Origin: Forficula auricularia
Taxonomy: Eukaryota > Arthropoda > Insecta > Dermaptera > Forficulidae
Direction: 5' to 3'
Assembly: GCA_024734495.1 (NCBI GenBank)
Contig: JALMQS010000681.1
Coordinates: 8,093,542 to 8,157,541, forward strand
Length of the DNA: 64,000 bases
Positions 44,112-52,747 of the stretch are shown here, one piece after another. Below the pieces are notes generated by a model. It did no database searches. It worked only from the letters and a program-made list of their open reading frames with translations, and was not told where the DNA came from. Each line of letters starts with the position of its first letter. Within the stretch, counting starts at the first letter, position 1. A program made the position numbers and the translations under genes.

Positions 44112-44387
44112 TTTACTTAGAGAAAGTGGTGTAGGTTTAAGGTGAAACATGATATTAATTAATAGTAAAAGGGTGTCACAGTCAGTGAAGTAAAACTAAA
44201 GAGGTTTACAAACTCAAATATTTCGATTATTAGTCCATCATCAGGAGTTTACAGATTACAAACAGTTTGTAAGTAATCTGTAAACACCTGATGTTGGACT
44301 AATAATCCGAAATATTTTGAGTTTGTATAAACCTCTTTGAGTTTTACTTCACTGACTGTGAAACTACACACCCTTTACTTTATTAAT
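44112..44387. mobile_element. HP-A2 palindrome with hammerhead-like motifs
   Basis: Arms share GAAGTAAAACT, GAGGTTTACAAACTCAAATA and TTAGTCCA blocks. Flanking 14-mers TAATGGGTAGGTAT (44098-44111) and TAATAGGTAGGTAT (44388-44401) differ at one base and look like the target duplication. The left edge has the family-A signature (minus strand GTTTCACCTTAAACCTACAC). Confidence 0.6.
44203..44256 (-). ncRNA. Hammerhead-ribozyme-like motif in HP-A2
   Basis: Minus strand: TGTAAACTC, CTGATGA (44238-44244), a stem II region, GAAA (44221-44224), a short AT segment, then GAGTTTGTA. Stem I is a 9-bp helix (TGTAAACTC with GAGTTTGTA, two wobble pairs). Stem II is weak in this arm; the opposite arm has GGA/TCC. 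The triplet before cleavage appears to be UUU, which should be inactive. Confidence 0.4.
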
Positions 44388-44931
44388 TAATAGGTAGGTA
44401 TATATAAAAATTCAAAAATTCATAACTCACTCAATTTTTGGAATTATTGGGCGATACAAAAAGCTTTTTGTTCAGTTGATTCTCTAGAATAGAATCAGGA
44501 GATGTCATTATGTTAGCTCAATTTTGACCAGGATGAAGATAAAGGCCCTTTATTTGACCTACATTTGCCTCAATTTGAGCAATCGTAAGCTAATAATATA
44601 CCTAGCTTTTATTTTTATTTATTTATTATTTTTTTTAAAGGAGTTGTTTAATTTACCGTACAAATTTCACTCACTTCATTTTAGAGGTTAAGGGTTAATG
44701 GTTTAGTAGAGCTTTTGTGATTATAATAAAAAATTATATAGAAAATTTCAAGGTAGGTTTCACAAAAAAAAAAAAAACAAATATATGTTTTGAGTTTTTA
44801 TCTCGATATAATATATATTTCTGCTTAATTTTTTTATTATTTAAAATGTTCACCCGAAACCGGCACTTAACACTTTAAAAATTATTTTTGTGATTAATTT
44901 TCACCTTTATTAATCCGCGATCTAATCTCTA
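44388..44931. other. No gene seen; HP-A fragment
   Basis: At 44750-44830 AGGTAGGTTTCACAAAAAAA and TTTTGAGTTTTTATCTCGAT look like the outer arm of an HP-A element. Otherwise AT-rich. Confidence 0.35.
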
Positions 44932-45044
44932 CAGTTCTCAACCGGTGCTCCGTGAGCTTTTTCCAAGTGCTCCGCGAAATATTATGAAACGGTCGGCAAC
45001 TGGCAGACCGCGAATGGTCAAAAACTGGACCGCCAAAATTTTTT

Positions 45045-45149
45045 CTTCTTCTTCTTCTTCTTCTTCTTATTTTTAAACCCATAGGTTTGCTTCTTCCAGA
45101 ACGTCATACCATCTCTTCTTAGGACGACCTCTACTTCTTATTCCAACCG
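45045..45149 (-). pseudogene. LINE C-terminal end with GAA-repeat tail
   Basis: Minus strand reads GIRSRGRPKKRWYDVLEEAN and then a stop, followed by a (GAA)n run (45045-45068). RGRPKKRW.D near the end of ORF2 is common in non-LTR retrotransposons. Only about 25 residues remain. Confidence 0.5.
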
Positions 45150-45155
45150 GCTTGT

Positions 45156-45542
45156 TTGTCATCACTTTCTTTACCCCTTCCCTCTACACCAGATGAAGAC
45201 CTGAGAACCAGGATGGAGGAATTAAAAATAAAAAGTAAGGTCTTTCATGATAGGACTTCTAAAAAGAAAGAAGAGTTCAAAATGAATGACCCAATATATA
45301 TAAAAGACAAAGACTTATGGATAGAAGGTCACATCATTAAAACCCTTCCTGAACCAAGATCTTATCTAGTTAAAGATAAAAATGGGAACAAGCTTAGGAG
45401 GAACTCTATACATCTTAGAAGAAGAAGAACTCAAGATTTGTCTCCACAAAAACGCAGCCCACCTGAGAGAACGGACACGGCGCCCAGACCAGAAGAAGGC
45501 CAGATGAAGACCCGTTCTGGAAAAACCTTAAGACCTAAATAA
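45156..45542 (+). pseudogene. Gypsy-type integrase C-terminal fragment
   Basis: A 128-codon frame. The middle part FKMNDPIYIKDKDLWIEGHI and LPEPRSYLVKDKNGNKLRRN, then HLRRRRT, matches the C-terminal integrase module of Ty3/gypsy polyproteins (a ..GD.V..R....W..G.I.....PRSY.V....G...RRN..HLR pattern). After it comes a charged tail with PQKRSPPERTD and KTRSGKTLRPK, also usual. The RNase H, integrase core and LTRs are missing. Only a 3' fragment of pol remains. Confidence 0.75.
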
Positions 45543-45794
45543 ACTGTATATATTTTTTTGAATGTATAAAATACTCAAATAAATTATTTTAAAAATATTT
45601 TTCTGTAGATAGCAATACATTTTGAGCTCCACCGTTATCATTTTTATATATCTTTAGAAATCTTGAAAAAAATAAATTCTATTTTTTGAGGTTAATATTT
45701 TTAATCTTTTATAATTTCGCGGAAAAAGCTCACGGAGCACCGTTTGAGAACCACTGGTGTAGAGGGTCATTAAATATTTATAAATGATAAAAAT

Positions 45795-46185
45795 TTATTT
45801 ATAAGATCTTAGGAAATTGGATAAATAATTTAAATTCAGAGTTTTATATCGAATAAGATGGACCGAGGGGTGAACCGCGAGCTAATATGCTGTACACCTA
45901 CTTCCACTTGTACTTCCAAATATTTCCAAGTACCTACTTCCAAATATTTTCAGGTACTTCCAAATATTTCCAAGTACTTCCAAAATACTTCCAAAGAGGT
46001 GTAGGTACACCTACTTCCATTCGCGGATCACTCCTCGATGAACGTTTCCTCACTATATTTGCTACTTCTTCAGGGACTTATACTTCAACTCAAGTCGCTA
46101 ATATATAGTGACGAAACGTCCATCTTATTCAATAAAAAACTCTAAATTTAAATTATTTATCCAAATTCCTAGGATCTTATAAATT
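45795..46185. mobile_element. HP-C2 palindrome interrupted by a MITE
   Basis: Arms AATTTATAAGATCTTAGGAA and its complement match HP-C1. GACGAAACGTCCATCTTATT is kept in the right arm, but the CTGAAGA part is deleted. A MITE (45867-46036) sits in the left arm within ATGGAC...GTTTC. Confidence 0.55.
45867..46036. mobile_element. MITE with GGGGTGAACCGCGA ends
   Basis: Inverted ends CGAGGGGTGAACCGCGA and TCGCGGATCACTCCTCG. The interior repeats TACTTCCAAATATTTCCAAG several times. A cleaner relative lies at 49137-49284. Confidence 0.55.
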
Positions 46186-46189
46186 GAAG

Positions 46190-46330
46190 TAGACAATAAA
46201 GAGTGTGTCTTTCTGCTGGAATTATAAATTTTATTTATTTATAACGAAACTATAGTCTCGTTATAAATAAATAATATTTATAATTCCAGCAGAAGACACA
46301 CTCTTTTATTGTCTACTTCAATATATAAAA
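46190..46330. mobile_element. HP-B3 palindrome lacking the ribozyme core
   Basis: Arms GTAGACAATAAAGAGTGTGT and complement enclose ATAACGAAACTATAGTCTCG. The arms nearly touch, so CTGATGA and stem II are deleted while GAAACTATAGTC remains. Confidence 0.55.
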
Positions 46331-46375
46331 ATTCTGCTACTCTCGGCACAAAAACTTTCAATTTAATGATAAACA

Positions 46376-46709
46376 AAGATAAGAGTAAATAGTATTTTAT
46401 TTAATATGGATTTACTATGAGTTATATAGGTCACTTATTTCACATTAAAATTAAAAAATTAAAAGATATAAAATTTTTTCTCTTTTTCAATATATATATT
46501 TCGGGCTATCAACCCATCTTCAGGAAATACAGAAGGTATATATTGAAAAAGAAAAAAATTTTATATCTTTTAATTTTTAATTTTAATGTGAAATAAGTGA
46601 CCCAGTATCCTTAACTCATAGTAAATCCATATTAAATAAAATATCTATTTACTCTTATCTTTATTAAAGATGTTTCACCTTGCACCAACACCACAATCTC
46701 TACTGATTA
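46376..46709. mobile_element. HP-A3 palindrome with hammerhead-like motif
   Basis: Flanked by the 13-bp direct repeat TTAATGATAAACA at 46363-46375 and 46710-46722. The minus strand has CTGAAGA (46517-46523), stem II GGG/CCC, GAAA (46499-46502) and a short AT stem III. Stem I is about 4 bp. The right edge carries the family signature GTTTCACCTTGCACCAACAC. Confidence 0.6.
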
Positions 46710-46839
46710 TTAATGATAAACATTTAACAAAGGAATTATTATTTAACGGGTTATAGTGGTGTTTCACAAAGAGGAAATAAAATTAAAAAAATTAAAAAAT
46801 CTTTTAAATTATTTTGGAGATTTTTTATTTATCTCTATA

Positions 46840-46880
46840 CATATTTCGGGCTATGAACCCTTCATCAGGAGGTTAAACAG
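46840..46880 (-). ncRNA. Hammerhead-ribozyme-like motif, minus arm of HP-A4
   Basis: Minus strand: CCTC, CTGATGA (46862-46868), AGGGTTCATAGCCC, GAAATATGTATA, GAG. It is identical in its core to the plus-arm copy at 47393-47432. Confidence 0.45.
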
Positions 46881-47392
46881 AACACTGAATATAAAAATTT
46901 TACATTGTATCGATGTTATTATAGTACAGGGCGAGTGGAGGGGGTGAGCCAATGGGAGTTGAAAGAATTGAGTGGTTGAATTTAAAGGTATGTGGAAGGT
47001 AGAAAAAGGGTTATTGAACGAATTGTCTGGACAAGGTCAGGTACATTTCAAATAGGATGTCTTAGTTCGAAATTTATTTGTATAGAATTCTGGGAATACC
47101 TGTTAAAGGAATTTGTTTAAGGGTTTTAGAATATATAAATTTAGACACAAGAAGCGGATTTGCAAGGTTAATTCGAAGATGAGAACAGTAGAACAAATGT
47201 TTAGTAAGGAATGAATGAATTTCGGTTAGATTTGGTTTATTAATAGATCAATTATTGTTGATTTAGTGGTTTCTAATTGGTTATTGAGAATGGGTTCATT
47301 GCGGGCGATTGCTTTCTTGATTTCAAGCGATTCTAATAAATCTAGTTTGCGTCCTTTTGGGGAAAAATTTTTATATTCAGTGTTCTGTTTAA

Positions 47393-47432
47393 CCTCCTGA
47401 TGAAGGGTTCATAGCCCGAAATATGTATAGAG
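47393..47432 (+). ncRNA. Hammerhead-ribozyme-like motif, plus arm of HP-A4
   Basis: CTC (47394-47396), CTGATGA (47397-47403), stem II GGG/CCC, GAAA (47418-47421), a 3-bp stem III AUA/UAU with loop UG, AUA triplet, GAG (47430-47432). Stem I is CTC/GAG plus scattered pairs. As in the other members there is one extra base (A) between A9 and stem II. Confidence 0.45.
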
Positions 47433-47599
47433 ATAAATAAAAAAATCTCCAAAATAATTTAAAAGATTTTTTAATTTTTTAATTTTATTTCCTCTTTGTG
47501 AAACACCACTATAACCCGTTAAATAATAATTCCTTTGTTTAATATGTTTCACTATAAACCAACACCGCTTTCCCTAAACTTTATTGATAAACATTTAGC

Positions 47600-48220
47600 C
47601 CTACAATCTTCAAGGCTCAAATGATTAAATTATAAAAATTTAATTTATTCGTTAGAAATAAAAATAATATATTTATCCTTGACAAAAATTACCATTTCAA
47701 TCATTGAGTTGGTGGTTACGCAATCATTGCCAACATACACACAGTTAGGAATTAATTTTGTTTTTATTACAAAACGTGACATTTTTCAAATTTTGCCTAG
47801 TTTATGAGAACTCTTTCTTTGTCGCACCCTAGCCGAATAAGTAGCTTATTTCTACATATATGTAGGTATATATTTTTGTAGTAAAAAAATCAAGTAAAAA
47901 GTTAAGGAAAGAAGCAGGTCGGTGGCTGGCTGGGTCGGCCGGCGATTGGCCAGCGATGTTCCAATAGAAGCGCTTGCTGCTCTTTGAGCCAGGCTCTGAA
48001 TGGTTGACCTCTTTAAGGAAGCCGAGCGTGGAGCGGAGGGGCTCCGCCCCCGGCCCCAGGGCCCCCCGTAAACAACCAGAGAGACCAACATCAAGAACAG
48101 CACACAGCCTCCCACGAACCCAACTCTCCACACCTGGGGGGTCAAACAACGCCAACCACCAAGAGAGGATCTCTTTCTCTCTGCCAAGCTCACACACTTT
48201 ATTTAATAACACAAATTACA
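47600..48220. other. GC-rich island (47915-48200)
   Basis: A block much GC-richer than its flanks, with GGCCGGCGATTGGCCAGCG and CCCCCGGCCCCAGGGCCCCC. Open frames exist on both strands, as expected from composition. It could be an LTR or foreign fragment. No gene is assigned. Confidence 0.3.
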
Positions 48221-48625
48221 AAATAAACTGCCACGGATCGTTGCTAAACTTTATCCAAAGTCATTTGAAATATCAATATGTTTATTCCTTTATTATTAAT
48301 CAGATATCACTTGCAATTTGAAGTCAATGTTGACTTAAATTCAAAAATAATGATCGATTCTCATTTAACAGTCGAGGAATAACCATTCTACATTGGATTT
48401 TAAACGTTTCGGTTATTATTGGTAACCATTGCTGAAGACATGAAGGAATCGACTTAAAATAAAAAATAACGATCGATTCTTATCTAATACTAGAGGAATA
48501 ATCCTTATTGCATTCGATGTTTGATGTTTTGACTATTAATGGCAACCTCTACTGAAAACGTGGAAGATCGACTTAAAATCAAAAAGACTAAATTCTTTTA
48601 TGGTAAACAACTCAAGCACAATTTT
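48221..48625 (+). repeat. R3, near-complete copy
   Basis: From AAATAAACTGCCACGGATCG through two internal units with GATCGATTCT and AATCGACTTAAAAT to AATTCTTTTATGGTAAACAA. It matches 61905-62310. Confidence 0.65.
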
Positions 48626-49136
48626 TAAACCATAAGTTTTGAATCTAGAGAATCCAAAATCTGATCAGTCAGTTCTTTGTATTGAGAATACAAACATTTT
48701 AGGACAAGAACAAACTTTCTACTCTTGTATGTACGTTCGACTTTTTCTTCTCAGGTTATCATGGGTATATCTGAATTCAGACATAATTACAGATAGAAAA
48801 AATATCATGGATGAAATATTTTTCTCCATGTTCCATACATTTTTCAACAAAATTAGAAAAAAACATTTTTTTTGTTTTAATTTTAGAGTGAAATAAATAT
48901 TAGGCCTCACATTTTTCATTGGCGAATAGAATACTGACCAGCATTAAATGTAATGTAAATGTAAATGTATGCTTGTAAATATGTAAAAGGAATTGTTCCG
49001 TTCAAAATAAATAAATAAATAAATTAGATGCGGATGGCACGAGGCCCGAGCATGGGGCCTCATAAATCAAGGGAGCCTGATAATTCAGCTTTCAAAATAA
49101 TAAAATAATTATTTTATGTAATTAATATTTTTTCGA

Positions 49137-49284
49137 GGGGTGAACCGCGATTGAAATTACGAGTACACCGTCTTTGGAATTATGTGGAATTAATTTTTTA
49201 TACAATGCCTCTTCATCTATTGTCTTCTACTTGGAAATGAAAGTGGAAGTAGGTGTATTCGATATTAGGTCGCGGTTCACCCCG
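49137..49284. mobile_element. MITE with GGGGTGAACCGCGA ends, cleaner copy
   Basis: Ends GAGGGGTGAACCGCGA and TCGCGGTTCACCCC mirror each other exactly over 14 bp. The interior is AT-rich with CTACTTGG/GGAAGTAG blocks. It is absent from the second X repeat copy. Confidence 0.6.
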
Positions 49285-49316
49285 CTTATTTTTTCATAAT
49301 AAAAATAATTAATGGG

Positions 49317-49505
49317 GTCAGGTTGGCCGAGTGGGTAAAGTACATCCCTCGTAATCAAGCTAGCCCGAGTTCAAGCCCGACTCTCGGCAATCCGACTTTA
49401 ATCTGATCCATATACCATATATTTGAGAACAAACTAAAACATATAGTATCGTAAAATGACTAATGGTTCAATCCGAGAAAGCCAAAAAATAATAATAATA
49501 ATATT
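49317..49505 (+). mobile_element. tRNA-derived SINE, full copy
   Basis: The head has an A-box-like TGGCCGAGTGG (as in Leu/Ser tRNAs) and a B-box-like GAGTTCAAGCCC. The body has ACATATAGTATCGTAAAATG and GAGAAAGCC before a tail of AAT repeats. The corresponding place in the X repeat at 51790 lacks it, which confirms an insertion. Confidence 0.7.
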
Positions 49506-49916
49506 CGCTAAATTAAATTGATAAATTAAGTGTAAGTAAGTTGTAGTTAAATATTTAGAGGGAGGGGCCTCAAAATTGAAATGCGCCTGTTTAGCGTTAA
49601 ATACGCCAGAGAAATTATTCAGTTTCTGGAGAGATAGTTAATTGATGTTTCATTGTCTCTTGTCCTTTAGACTTTCCCTAGAATTAGAAAATTTGCGAAA
49701 ACATTTTTTGTTTTAATTTTAGAGTGAAATAAATATTAGGCCTCACATATTTCATTGGCGATTATAATACTTGACCAGGATTAGAGGCGGATTTCTGCTT
49801 AGGTGCACGAGGCTCGAGCCTGGGGCCTCATAAATCATGGGAGGCTGAAAATTCAGCTCTCAAAATAAAAAAAATTATTTTATGTAATTAGTATTTTTTC
49901 ATAATAAAAATAATTA

Positions 49917-50045
49917 ATGGGGGTCTCAGGTTGGTCGAGTGGGTAAGTACATGCCTCGTAATCAAGCTAGCCCGGGTTCAAGACCGACTCTCGGCAATCC
50001 GACTTTAATTTGATCCCTACATATTTGAGAATAAACTAAAATATA
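49917..50045 (+). mobile_element. tRNA-derived SINE, 3'-truncated copy
   Basis: The same head with TGGTCGAGTGGGTAAGTACA and GGGTTCAAGACC. It ends shortly after the head at AATAAACTAAAATATAG without the tail. Confidence 0.6.
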
Positions 50046-50372
50046 GATATTTTTCGGAATTTTTGACTAAAGTCCAATTGAAAATTCTAATCTATTTTAG
50101 CAAATATCGTTTTGATCCAAGAGAAAAAATCGAAAGGCCATTCCTAGAATAATAGAAATTAATAAATTAATCTTTCATTTAAGTCTCAAACAGGTCTGGT
50201 CTTGTATTTAACATCCTATCAACGCTTTAGGTCCACCTAAAGCTTTGATAGGATCTTTCTTCCTATAGATCTATAGGAAGAGAGATCCTTCTATCTGCGC
50301 CCTTTTTACTCATTTTCTTCAAAGTGATTCTATTCAATAATCGCTCACCCGAACATTTATTAAATAAATAAT
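50046..50372. other. Interspersed repeat and small palindrome
   Basis: GGCCATTCCTAGAATAATAG (50138) is a recurring block. At 50215-50290 GATCTTTCTTCCTATAGATC and short inverted AAAGCTTTGATAGGATC pieces make a local hairpin. Confidence 0.35.
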
Positions 50373-50995
50373 TGGTGATGAGCAAAGCAAGACCAAGGCC
50401 AAGACTGGGGTTGTCTTGTTCTTGAAGTATTAATAGGTATTAGTGATGAGCAAAGCAAGACCAATGCCAAGACTGGGGTTGTCTTGGTCTTAAAGTATTA
50501 ATATTAGTGATGAGCAAAGCAAGACCAAGACCAAGACCAATTCTGCTCATCACTACGCCCCACACTTTTTGATTAAGTATTACATTATTTTGTACTTTTT
50601 AGAAGCATGTTTTTTAGTTTTTTTAAAATATAATTTGTAGGAAGATTACAATATTATGAAATTTGATTTTACATAGATATTTTCGCCAAAATAGAAAATT
50701 CTAGTGAATAATAAAATATTGCATAACAATTATTTAGAGAAATTTTATTTAATAAATTTTTCAACAAATTTTGTTACAACAAATGGTAATAAAAATGAAG
50801 AGTATTGATTTTTCTAAATTTATTAATTACATATAAAGTTACGTGCTTTTTAATTTAGTCTTCCATTTTGCTCTTGCCCATCCAGTCTTGGTCTTGGTCT
50901 TGGTCTTTCTCGTTCAGTCTTGGTCTTGGTCTTCTTGCTCTTTTGCAAGGCCAAGGCCAAGACTGCAAGAATAAGACCAATTCTGCTCATCACTA
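50373..50995. mobile_element. R9 element with triplicated left end
   Basis: The left end GTGATGAGCAAAGCAAGACC occurs three times in tandem (near 50373, 50452 and 50513), with AAGACTGGGGTTGTCTTG between the first copies. The right end is GACCAATTCTGCTCATCACT (to 50995). Runs of the hexamer CTTGGT near 50885-50935 mirror the AAGACC-rich left side. Confidence 0.5.
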
Positions 50996-51174
50996 TAAAT
51001 AATAAAATAAGTGAAAACTTATTTAAACTGGGACTTCATTACAAGTAGTTAATAATAAACTTAAATAAAAATGAATTGTTGTTTTATGCCTTTATTATAA
51101 CATTGCTCTAAAAATCTCAATAAAAAATAAAGTTTTCTGCATTTTTGAACGATAACTTCTCTGAAGCTAGAAAG

Positions 51175-51925
51175 CCCAAAATCTGATCAGTTCTTTGTAA
51201 TATTGCCAAAACAAATATTTTCACACAAGAACAAACTTTCTACTTTTCTAAGTTCGACTATTTTTTCTCTAGTTATCATGGGTACCTACCTGTATTCAGA
51301 CATTTAGGGTCTATCTACACAGGTCCGCCGCGTGTCAGTTCAGTCTCAGTTCAGTGCTTCGGTATCAGTGAAAACTAATATTCTTCTGTGGAATCTAATG
51401 GAGGGGATTCCCTCTCGTCCGCCGAAGTTCAGTGTCAGTTCCGTTGGAAGAATATTATTTTTCACAGATACGGAAGCGCTGAACTGAGACTGAACTGACA
51501 CACAACTGACCTGTGTAGATAGACCTTTTATTCAGACATAAATTTAGGAAAAATATCATGATTGAAAATATTTTTCTCCATGTCCCAAACATTTTTCAAC
51601 AAAAAATTGTTTGTTTTAATTTTTGAGTGAAATCAATAATAGGGCTCACATTTTTTGCTTAAGCGATTAGAATACTTGTACATTAGTGGCTGATTACTGC
51701 ACAGGCATATGGGGCGCGAACCTGGTACCTCAAAATTCAGCTATCAAAATATAAAAAAATAATTTTTTGTAATTATTATTTTTTTAAATATATAAAAATA
51801 ATTTAGCAATATTCCTTAAATTAAATTGATAAATCAACTGTATGGTGTAGAGTTAGTCAAATATTTAGATGAAAGGCCTCAAAATTGAATTCCGCCTGTC
51901 TAGTGTTAAATACACCCAGAGAACC
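51175..51925 (+). repeat. X repeat, copy 2, interrupted by a MITE
   Basis: Matches 48650-49615 in order. It lacks the MITE and SINE seen there but has its own MITE at 51304-51529. Confidence 0.55.
51304..51529. mobile_element. MITE with long inverted ends and 10-bp duplication
   Basis: 226 bp with inverted ends of about 60 bp: GGTCTATCTACACAGGTCCG on the left and GACCTGTGTAGATAGACC on the right, plus mirrored GTCAGTTCAGTCTCAGTTCA blocks. ATTCAGACAT occurs directly at both sides (51294-51303 and 51530-51539). A 9-11-bp duplication with long inverted ends would fit the Mutator group; this assignment is inference. Confidence 0.65.
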
Positions 51926-52436
51926 CAGGTAACACACAATATCCCCAGAATATCCTAAGAATTTATTTAAAGGACATATATGTAGGGATTATTCTTGAGT
52001 GACTTAAACCAGGTGAAGAAAGACTCAAGTATAATATTTTCAATAATATAGGTTTATTAAATGCTTTTCAAAAATAATAATAACAAATGCTTTATAAATG
52101 TAATATAAAACTGGAGATGTTCATGTATCGTGTCTTGAGTAGAAATAAACTGTTAACTTGAACTTGGGATTTTAACACTGATAAACTTATAACTGACTCT
52201 TTACAATCAGATAATATACTTTACACACACTGCTGATATAACTGATAGAACTGTTCGTCTCGGAGGGGTAATCGTAACTCGCACCATGTTGGCTTGGCTG
52301 GATCCTACATATATATTCCAATTATTTCCAGGAGATCCACAGTATGGGCGTTAATCTTCTGAGAATATTCTTTTCCGAATATTCCAAGAATTCGCAGCTA
52401 AGAATATTCCGGGAAAGGGAATTTAGTGTCCTACAC
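51926..52436. other. Half of the CCCAGGTAAC MITE and unassigned sequence
   Basis: CCCAGGTAACACACAATATC at 51924-51943 equals one end of the MITE at 58936-59033. The other end is not found. The remainder shows no gene. Confidence 0.4.
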
Positions 52437-52745
52437 AAGTGTTTCTCAATGTGGTGTTCCTCGGAACCCTGGGGTTCCATGAAAACACGCCAAGGGTTCC
52501 GCAAAAAAATCAACGGTAGGTGAAAAATTCTAGCGTTCAAAAAGAAGGTGAAGTTTTGGATTAGTTGAGATCTCAAGTGATTTCCAGCTATGAAGGACAT
52601 TTTGGAAGAAGATACCAGTCAATATACCAAAATCGTTCATCACTTGGAATGTCTGAATAAATCAATCGAACAATATTTCACTGATGATAATTTCAAAAAC
52701 TGGATGAAAAATCCTTTTGTTGTTGCTGAAAAGCCATCCTCCTTT
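52437..52745 (+). pseudogene. hAT fragment, ZBED5-like transposase piece
   Basis: Begins with the hAT-type end AAGTGTTTCTCAATGTGGTG and a GGAACCCTGGGGTTCC subterminal palindrome. After 52590 the plus frame reads KIVHHLECLNKSIEQYFTDD and FKNWMKNPFVVAEK, matching the middle of ZBED5/SCAN-type hAT transposases. It is cut off at 52748 by a GACTTC element, whose sequence extends the open frame artificially. Catalytic and BED-finger parts are absent. Confidence 0.6.
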
Positions 52746-52747
52746 TT

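Larger units (their letters stand above)
44932..45756. mobile_element. hAT-like composite holding other retroelement pieces
   Basis: The ends CAGTTCTCAACCGGTGCTCC and GGAGCACCGTTTGAGAACCA are inverted over about 45 bp (also GTGAGCTTTTTCC / GGAAAAAGCTCAC). The interior contains a LINE tail (45069-45149, minus) and a gypsy integrase end (45156-45542, plus). No clear 8-bp duplication remains. Confidence 0.55.
46727..47584. mobile_element. HP-A4 palindrome with hammerhead-like motifs
   Basis: Flanked by the 13-bp direct repeat TGATAAACATTTA at 46714-46726 and 47585-47597. The left duplication overlaps the right one of HP-A3. The arms share AAAGGAATTATTATTTAACG, GGTGTTTCACAAAGAGGAAA and TCTGTTTAACCTCCTGATGA-type sequence around a central region of about 450 bp. 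The family signature GTTTCACTATAAACCAACAC lies near the right edge. Confidence 0.65.
48640..49690 (+). repeat. X repeat, copy 1, with MITE and SINE insertions
   Basis: The sequence from AATCCAAAATCTGATCAG through TATTTTTCTCCATGTTCC, GGGGCCTCATAAATCA and GGCCTCAAAATTGAA matches 51175-51925 in order. A MITE (49137-49284) and a SINE (49317-49505) are present here and absent there. A partial third copy covers 49675-49870. The function is unknown. Confidence 0.55.

Noticed and set aside
44894..45082. Arginine-rich protein on the minus strand
   Set aside because: The arginine run is a translation of the (GAA)n/(TTC)n microsatellite after a LINE tail.
47829..48321. Overlapping frames on both strands
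   Set aside because: They come from a GC-rich island. None shows domain-like motifs or a supported start.
49320..49400. Functional tRNA gene
   Set aside because: A and B boxes are present, but the acceptor and anticodon stems do not pair properly, and the sequence continues into a SINE body. The same holds for 600-670 and 33225-33300.
50373..50560. CRISPR-like array of direct repeats
   Set aside because: The repeats are the triplicated end of the R9 transposon, with irregular spacing and no unique spacers. The genome is eukaryotic.
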